The position numbers and the translations under genes were made by a program. From Sergeia podlipaevii (lineage: Eukaryota > Euglenozoa > Kinetoplastea > Trypanosomatida > Trypanosomatidae): a stretch of 21,950 nucleotides of DNA. Shown piece after piece: positions 16,279-21,950 of the stretch. The notes beneath the pieces were generated by a model. The model had not been told where the DNA came from, did not search any database, and was given only the letters and a program-made list of their open reading frames with translations. Every line of letters begins with the position of its first letter. Positions within the stretch are counted from its first letter, which is position 1. Where the stretch lies: the NCBI GenBank assembly GCA_030849805.1, contig JASANZ010001888.1, forward strand, positions 1 through 21,950, written 5' to 3'.

Positions 16279-16549
16279 GCCAGAAAGAAAGAAATGCCAG
16301 GAAAGAAAAGGAAAGAAGAAGCGGGCCGAGAGCATCGTATTCACATAAGCTGCACCTTCATTCTTTAAAAAGTGTTTCAAAGTTTAGAAAAAAAAAAGCA
16401 AGGGAAGTAAAAAGGCAAAAGTTTGATAGAGCGTTCATTTGAGGTGAACAAAAAAAAACAAAGCACCTTTTCACCAAAAAAAAGGAGAAAAAAAACAATG
16501 AGAACACATAATTAAATAGATATATCCTAAAAACGGCAAATCGATGCCA

Positions 16550-16551
16550 CT
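16550..16551 (-). promoter_or_regulatory. Orphan polypyrimidine-AG, strongest in the spacer
   Basis: In coding sense an almost pure C/T tract of about 40 nt (16592-16552) ends in TTTCAG. The first ATGs downstream open ORFs of 12 and 26 codons, both phenylalanine-rich. Confidence 0.45.
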
Positions 16552-16938
16552 GAAAGGAGGGGAAGAGAAGGGGAGGGAGGGAAGGAGACAAGCTAGAGGG
16601 CAGTTTCTCATCAAATACATATTCCTTTTAAAGTAGTAGTGAGCGCATCCATTATATTTTATTTTTTTCGTGTGTGTACATGCGCACACATACACCATGT
16701 GCACATACATAAAAATTTATATATAATCTCGAATGCAGAAGCAAGAGAATGACTGCTACATAGCACGCCTCACAAAGTACCAACAACAACAAATAAAGGG
16801 AACATAATACAAGCAATCTTTAAAAAAAAAGGAGATTGATAACGTTACATCACATAATATACATGTCTGTCCATTACCTCATACTATTTCACAATCAAAA
16901 AAAAAAAGATATCCGTGCAAGCATATGGTGAGCAACTC

Positions 16939-16957
16939 AAAAAAAAAAAAAAAAAAA
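16939..16957. repeat. A19 homopolymer
   Basis: The longest uninterrupted homopolymer in the window, T19 in coding sense, within the kinase-transportin spacer. Confidence 0.9.
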
Positions 16958-17701
16958 TTAAGCAAGAGCGCAGTTAACCAGTTATGCACATGAAAAACAA
17001 AAAAAATTAGCGCTCAACAGACACGCACACGCATACACACAAATACAAAGAAAGACACGGTAATTAGCACATATTTTTTTCTCTCTCCCTCTCTTTCTCT
17101 CGTTGCAAAAAGAAAGTAGACATAGTAATGATAAGAAAAACACGAAAAACGTAGGGAAGAACTCTAACCTTTAATAAGGAAAAAGATGCACACCTATTAT
17201 TCCATGTTGAGCAATTGCTTCAGAGAGGAAAAAAAATACATACAAAAACAGAAAATTGACCAGGAGAAAAGACGCACATAAAAGGCGCTAGTGTATAAGT
17301 ACACCAACACACTCTCGAGAGCTTGCCACATATCCAACGTCAATCAACATATTGCCAAAGGAAAAAATACACTACCAAAACACAGTACATAAAAAAAAGA
17401 GGACGTAACAAGTCGCGTCAAAGCACACACACGCACGCAGGCACACATATATGAAAAAAAGTTATAGTAATTATAAGATACAATACATATTCAAGAGATC
17501 CATGCACGATGAAGTGGGAGAAACAATAACAAATGTATATTAATATCAAGGAAAAAAAAAATGCACCCATCATGTGGTAATCTAGAAGCTTATCAGAAAG
17601 TGAAAAAAAAAAAAGAGAGAAAAGGAAGCCCCTCCATTGGATCAACGAAAACAAAATAAAAAGAGCTAGTGTAGATATAAAAGTCTTTCTCTTTTTTTCC
17701 T

Positions 17702-17719
17702 TCTCTCTCTCTCTCTCTC
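17702..17719. repeat. (TC)9 microsatellite
   Basis: Nine TC units on the + strand, about 290 nt downstream (coding sense) of the kinase stop codon. Confidence 0.9.
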
Positions 17720-18010
17720 CTTCAAAGAGTCGCTAGATGGCGGGTTAATTATGTACATCCGCTTTAATAAGTAGCATAGAATATTGACTCGCAAAAAGTC
17801 AACACAAATACCCGAATGGTTTGCTCATGTATATTCTATTTTTGGCTCTCTCGCGCTTATATTATATTTTCTCCCTGCATTCCAATAAGAAAAATTCTTC
17901 CATCCCCGTTTTCATTCGTTTTCTTTTTTGCCTTTTTTTGTGGAAGAGAAGGATGCCCGCACATGCGAAAAAAGAAAATGTCATTTACTGCCTCGCTTCA
18001 TTCTCTCCAA

Positions 18011-21000
18011 TTATCTATTGCCTTTGCAAACCTCCTCCCACGCACTAAGAACTGGTCGTCCGCTGGCCTGCGTACCTGGTTGCGCCATTTCTGATAATGT
18101 CCGCTGAGGCGGAGGTTTCCGTCTTGGATCTTCTTCCTTCTGTACTTGTTTCGCCTTGCGTTGCCGACGGAGCGCAGATAGGCCGTTCAATAGAGTAAGG
18201 GACTCCTTCTGGGAGGTCAATCGTTTCGCGTCGTGAAGCCTCACTGGCCCCACCGCGGACCCGTTTTTCGAGTGCGCACACCCACTCCGATTATCGGATG
18301 AGGCGGTGTGTGAGAAACAGCCAGAGGCATCCAAGTTAGTGCCAAGTGGAGCCGCCGCCGCCCTATCAATAGACATGAGTGGAGCGCTATCCCAGTCGGG
18401 TCCGTTACTTGGCTCATGTGGACAAGCAATCATAAAGCGCTCAGAGTCCTCGGCCACTAACAGGCTGTTCTCCATCTGGCACGTCGACTGCGTCGTTGTG
18501 GTCGCTGTCCGTGGAAGATTTGGTGACAAGGGAGCCGCGGTGTCAACGCTGGCGGGTGGACTCCCGACTCTGTATATAGAGAAGGTCCTCCCTGGCCTGC
18601 CCTCGACGCCCTCCTCTTTACTGCCCTCGCGGGCGGGCGATGCAGCAGCAGTGCCTTCGCTTGTATTGATTGATGACCTCCTCGTTCTTGTCTTAATGGG
18701 AGGCACAAGAATAGATGCCTGCAACGGTGAAGGGGAATAATTGGCGTCCATTAATGGTCCAAGCGCGGAATATCGCTGTTGCTTGGCTGTGCTACTGGAA
18801 CCCGAATTGGGGCTCGGCACACTTCTGATGATGCTATTGTTTATATAACCCTCAGTGCAGAAGGACGCGCTCGAGCCATTGGATTGATTTGACATACTCT
18901 GTAAGTTGACAATCGACAAGATAGCATCCAGAGATTGAGAGCCGCATTGAGAAAAGTGTCTCTGTGTGATCAAGCCTTCCTGCGACGGCCGACTTGACTG
19001 CTGAGTTGAAAAGGCGCCGAAAGGCGATTCCATGGAGGCGCGATTATGGCCCATAGAGGAAGTCGCTGCTAACCCCAGAGAGGTCGCGGAAGATGAACTA
19101 CACGCTCGCTGCTGTTGCTGTTGCTGCTGCTGCTGAGCACTATGTCCATAACTGTTGCTCCCAACGCTGGTGCTTGCGCTGCTAGTGTTCACTGTCAAGG
19201 GTGTGATAGAGGAGTTGGCGCTGCGCTCGCCGGACCCCGAGGCAAGACTAAGTGGCGGCGCGAGAGACGAAGACATGTGTGCGGGTGCGGCATGTCGAAA
19301 CGTTCCAGATATTCCTAGCGTGCGGTTTGCGGGTGTCAACGTAGGACCGCGCGCCTTGACACGGACACGAACTCCTTCCACGTACGCCGCCACGATAGCG
19401 CGAGTACGATGAGACATAATGGGACGCATATCGACGCAACTCATACGCATCGTCACACACGCATTGCGCACCTCCTGTTCCGACACCTCCAAGTCGTTAT
19501 ACTTCTCCAGCGGCGATTGAAGCACGCTGGCACGTGCATACGCAGTGGCGCTGTTAGAGCCTCCGCCTCGGCGCGACTTGACGCTAGAGTCGGACGGCCT
19601 CAATCGATGCTCTGCCGTCTTGTGTGTAGAATGCTTCGTTATCGAGGACGCCATTGCCGCCGCGGATGGAGAAGGAACGTGGTGTTGCGGGAAATTTGGG
19701 TGTTTCGGTGGCAGCTCACTCGATTGAATGCCCAATGAAGCGCTATTGCTGAAGGATTGGGACCATTGTGTCGCATAAGTGCCAACGCTACTGCCCAATG
19801 TGAGATTGGCGGAGCGGTGCGAGACGGAGCCGATGTCCTTCGTGGATGGATCAAACGGAGCCTGCGCCCGCGCGCGGCTCTCTGCCACGCTCATCTCTTC
19901 CTCATTCTCTACATCTGCTGCCTGAAGTGCCTCTTGAAATGGGCTTTCATCGAGAAACTGCTTCACGTCCAGCAATGTCCAGCGCATGGTAGGATCTTTG
20001 TTCAGCATGCCTTCTAGCAAAATCCGCCACTCAGACGCCAAAGAGTCATTCGTTATCGTGCGACCCTCCCATGGAAACGGGTGTGCTTTGATGCTTTGTG
20101 CGACCTCGCCATAGCAGGACCCAGTAAAGGGAGTGATACCAACTAGCATGCAGTACAAAGTGACACCAAGGGCCCATACATCGGTCGCAAAGGGATCCAC
20201 TGTTTCCGCCGACTGCGCTCCGAGTTGCTCAGGAGCGGTAAAGAGAAGTGTGCCACCACCTAGACGAGGCCCAGTTGTCTTTCTGCCTCCCAGGCGACGT
20301 GCGTTGGCTCCGTCGCTGTCGTCGTCCTCTCCATCGTCCTCTTCGTTGCTGTCCGTGTGCTGCACGAGTATCTCGCTCACACCAAAGTCGGTGAGAAACA
20401 CATGATGGTCAGTGCCGAGAAGAATATTGTCGGGTTTGATATCGTGATGCACCACGTTGCGCTTGTGAAGGTAGCGCAACCCGCTCACGAGCTGCCTCAA
20501 GTAAACAGCACACATGCGCTGCCGCACTGGCCTGCATGTCACAAAGCTTGGTGGTGACGCTACCTCCTCCTCAATAAGAGGCTGTTCCACCAAGAGGGGC
20601 GAACGGCGAACGGCGTATCGCACGAGGCGTGTGTTGTAGTAAACTCCGTTGCAAGGCTGTCCACTCTCCGCAGCAACAATGTTAGCAGGAAGAGGTTGGT
20701 GCTGACTCAGGCGCACTATGGGACCATTCGGAACGTAATTTATGATCAAGAAGAGCTTGTTGGAGTCGGGGTCGTCAATGACCTCGTGCAGGGAAACACA
20801 ATTGCGGTGCCGCACCTTCTTCATAATAGCAATTTCACGATGAAGTGCGTTGTTGCTGGTAGATAAACCACCAATCTTCTTCTTCAGGTGCTTCTTGTCA
20901 ATGATCTTGATGGCCACTAAGAGACCAGAGTCAGCGGCCTGCGCAAGTTTGACTTTTCCGTACGCGCCCTGGCCAAGATTGGCAGTGATGGCGTAGCGGT

Positions 21001-21646
21001 TGATCATGCGGTTGCCGCGTTGGTCGTAAGCCATGGCTACCTGATTGGTTTCGCAAACAGGCGGACGCATGAGGCTTGCGGTGCTTGCAGTGGATATGAG
21101 AGAGTTTGACCGTCCACGCTTGCCATTATTATTGCCACTATCAACGACCGAAAGGGAGCCCGCCAAGGGCAGCAGATGGCCGCGAACAAGGCGGAGCTCT
21201 TCCAGTATGTCTATGAGGGCAATGATAAGACTACAAGTCTCGCTCTGTGGTCTTGTCTTTAGCAAATTACGCACCTCGTCCTCTTTGTTTGTTTCACCTT
21301 CAATGTCAAAGTACGAATTCATTCGATGCATCTCGAGCGTGTGTACGAATCGCTGGGAAGCTTTTGACACGGACTCCAATGCAATTTTTGAGCTCTGAGC
21401 AGCACGCGAGAAACTACGTGCGCTGAGAGATCCCACCTCACTTGGGCGACGCGTTGGACTCGTGGGGCTTAACTTCGCCAAGTTCTGGACGCTAGGCTTC
21501 TTACTAAAGGTCTGAGGATTCAAAGGGTTTACCTTGTTTTCAGGAGATTGCAGCTCATCTACCGACGCCGCGCACATTCCGCTAAGGAGAAGATCATCAA
21601 TAAGTGGATTGCATCCCTCCGCACTTTCTTGATTGCTGCTTGACAT
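18011..21646 (-). CDS. Serine/threonine protein kinase, CaMKK / SNF1-activating-kinase type
   Basis: The product has 1,211 residues from the ATG at 21646. The 38 codons further upstream start at GTG and cross the predicted acceptor, so they are excluded. Residues 1-215 are Ser-rich with a short helical patch near 137-157. The kinase domain spans about 218-566: glycine loop GQGAYGKV (225-232), VAIK lysine K247, helix-C E271, HHDIKPDN catalytic loop (400-407, His replacing the usual Arg of HRD), DFG at 420-422 and APE at 471-473. The hinge segment NGPIV resembles the CaMKK/ELM1/TOS3 group, kinases that activate AMPK/SNF1. Inserts lie at about 313-372 and, acidic, at about 427-460 in the activation segment. 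The tail (570-1211) is low-complexity with a Q9 run (838-846), except for an ordered-looking island at 713-768. Subfamily placement is by motif memory only. Confidence 0.88.
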   Translation of the reverse strand: MSSSNQESAEGCNPLIDDLLLSGMCAASVDELQSPENKVNPLNPQTFSKKPSVQNLAKLSPTSPTRRPSEVGSLSARSFSRAAQSSKIALESVSKASQRFVHTLEMHRMNSYFDIEGETNKEDEVRNLLKTRPQSETCSLIIALIDILEELRLVRGHLLPLAGSLSVVDSGNNNGKRGRSNSLISTASTASLMRPPVCETNQVAMAYDQRGNRMINRYAITANLGQGAYGKVKLAQAADSGLLVAIKIIDKKHLKKKIGGLSTSNNALHREIAIMKKVRHRNCVSLHEVIDDPDSNKLFLIINYVPNGPIVRLSQHQPLPANIVAAESGQPCNGVYYNTRLVRYAVRRSPLLVEQPLIEEEVASPPSFVTCRPVRQRMCAVYLRQLVSGLRYLHKRNVVHHDIKPDNILLGTDHHVFLTDFGVSEILVQHTDSNEEDDGEDDDSDGANARRLGGRKTTGPRLGGGTLLFTAPEQLGAQSAETVDPFATDVWALGVTLYCMLVGITPFTGSCYGEVAQSIKAHPFPWEGRTITNDSLASEWRILLEGMLNKDPTMRWTLLDVKQFLDESPFQEALQAADVENEEEMSVAESRARAQAPFDPSTKDIGSVSHRSANLTLGSSVGTYATQWSQSFSNSASLGIQSSELPPKHPNFPQHHVPSPSAAAMASSITKHSTHKTAEHRLRPSDSSVKSRRGGGSNSATAYARASVLQSPLEKYNDLEVSEQEVRNACVTMRMSCVDMRPIMSHRTRAIVAAYVEGVRVRVKARGPTLTPANRTLGISGTFRHAAPAHMSSSLAPPLSLASGSGERSANSSITPLTVNTSSASTSVGSNSYGHSAQQQQQQQQQRACSSSSATSLGLAATSSMGHNRASMESPFGAFSTQQSSRPSQEGLITQRHFSQCGSQSLDAILSIVNLQSMSNQSNGSSASFCTEGYINNSIIRSVPSPNSGSSSTAKQQRYSALGPLMDANYSPSPLQASILVPPIKTRTRRSSINTSEGTAAASPAREGSKEEGVEGRPGRTFSIYRVGSPPASVDTAAPLSPNLPRTATTTTQSTCQMENSLLVAEDSERFMIACPHEPSNGPDWDSAPLMSIDRAAAAPLGTNLDASGCFSHTASSDNRSGCAHSKNGSAVGPVRLHDAKRLTSQKESLTLLNGLSALRRQRKAKQVQKEEDPRRKPPPQRTLSEMAQPGTQASGRPVLSAWEEVCKGNR
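19109..19135. repeat. CAG/CAA repeat encoding Q9 in the kinase tail
   Basis: In coding sense nine glutamine codons in the pattern CAG x4, CAA, CAG, CAA, CAG x2. The interruptions by CAA should reduce slippage. Confidence 0.9.
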
Positions 21647-21950
21647 CGGTGCTAGTTTGAAACTTCGTACCGGGCGTCGATGATGACTCGGAACTGTCAC
21701 AAAATAAAGTACAACTAAAAATTGAGGGGGAGGGGGGAGTTCCGATGATGATGCACACACAAAAAAAAAAAAAATATGAAACAGTCGTCGTTAAAGCACG
21801 CAAACAAGCACAACAAAATAGCACAACGACAGAAAAAAAAAAAAAGTTAAATGTGGCTTATATATATATAAAGAATGACCACCTAGCGCCGCCTTTCAAA
21901 AAAAAAAAAAAAAATTATTATAGAAGTAATAATGTATAGCGGTGATGGCT
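21647..21950 (-). other. Leader and upstream spacer of the kinase gene
   Basis: It holds the kinase leader and part of the spacer to the next upstream gene, which lies beyond the window. There are A-rich runs at about 21762-21775, 21833-21845 and 21899-21914, and a (TA)n run at about 21859-21870. No ORF here is supported. Confidence 0.5.
21715..21716 (-). promoter_or_regulatory. Predicted spliced-leader acceptor for the kinase gene
   Basis: In coding sense T14 and then CTCCCCCCTCCCCCTC are followed by AATTTTTAG. The leader would be 68 nt with no upstream ATG. Confidence 0.7.

Larger units (their letters stand above)
15292..18010 (-). other. 2.7 kb spacer between kinase and transportin genes, with orphan acceptor signals
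   Basis: This is about twice the size of the other spacers. In coding sense it contains several strong pyrimidine tracts followed by AG (16550-16551, 16277-16278, 16114-16115, 15647-15648), yet none leads to an ATG-started ORF longer than about 26 codons. Two clear stem-loops (15603-15639 and 16070-16115) sit in base-balanced islands. Simple repeats include A19 at 16939-16957 and (TC)9 at 17702-17719. It must contain the kinase 3' UTR and the transportin leader; the rest could hold non-coding RNA or simply be long 3' UTR. Confidence 0.55.

Noticed and set aside
16471..16710. 79-codon minus-strand ORF with a true ATG in the kinase-transportin spacer
   Set aside because: It runs straight through the strongest orphan pyrimidine tract and acceptor, so a transcript spliced there would lack its start, and its second half is a translation of the C/T tract.
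21647..21760. 38-codon extension of the kinase
   Set aside because: It starts at GTG and spans the predicted acceptor; the ATG at 21646 is the first on the mature transcript.

Overview
The window looks like nuclear DNA of a trypanosomatid (kinetoplastid) flagellate. All seven supported genes lie on the minus strand, none has an intron, and they are separated by long AT-rich spacers. Each gene start is preceded, on the coding strand, by a pyrimidine-rich tract and an AG, the signature of spliced-leader trans-splicing. Homopolymer runs in the spacers are mostly A on the + strand, so mostly T on the transcribed strand. This is the layout of a polycistronic directional gene cluster read from high to low coordinates. 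The genus cannot be settled from the sequence alone.

In transcription order (high to low coordinate) the genes are: a 1,211-residue protein kinase of CaMKK/SNF1-activating type with an unusual catalytic loop and a long disordered tail (21646-18011); a 2.7 kb spacer holding several orphan splice-acceptor signals and stem-loops; a transportin/karyopherin beta-2 (15291-12547); a 276-residue protein with an N-myristoylation signal (11517-10687); a PARN-like member of the CAF1 nuclease family that has lost one catalytic acid and carries a large insertion (9598-7559); a prolidase with all metal ligands (6164-4707); a DUF1764 protein with the family's cysteine-rich C-terminus (3587-3063); and a SET-domain protein with a degenerate second SET-like half (2548-116).

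The genes do not form an obvious pathway. They cover signalling, nuclear import, RNA turnover, peptide turnover and probable protein methylation, as is normal for trypanosomatid clusters, where neighbours are co-transcribed but regulated after transcription. Several reading frames extend upstream only through TTG or GTG codons. I placed starts at the first in-frame ATG, which in each case agrees with a nearby splice acceptor.

The points most worth a second look are the PARN-like protein (lysine at the first position of the DEDD tetrad plus an insertion of about 115 residues), the pseudo-duplicated SET protein, the HRD-to-HHD kinase with two inserts, and the 15.3-18.0 kb spacer, where polypyrimidine-AG signals are directly followed by stem-loops without any convincing ORF. 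I found no tRNA, rRNA, CRISPR array or transposon.
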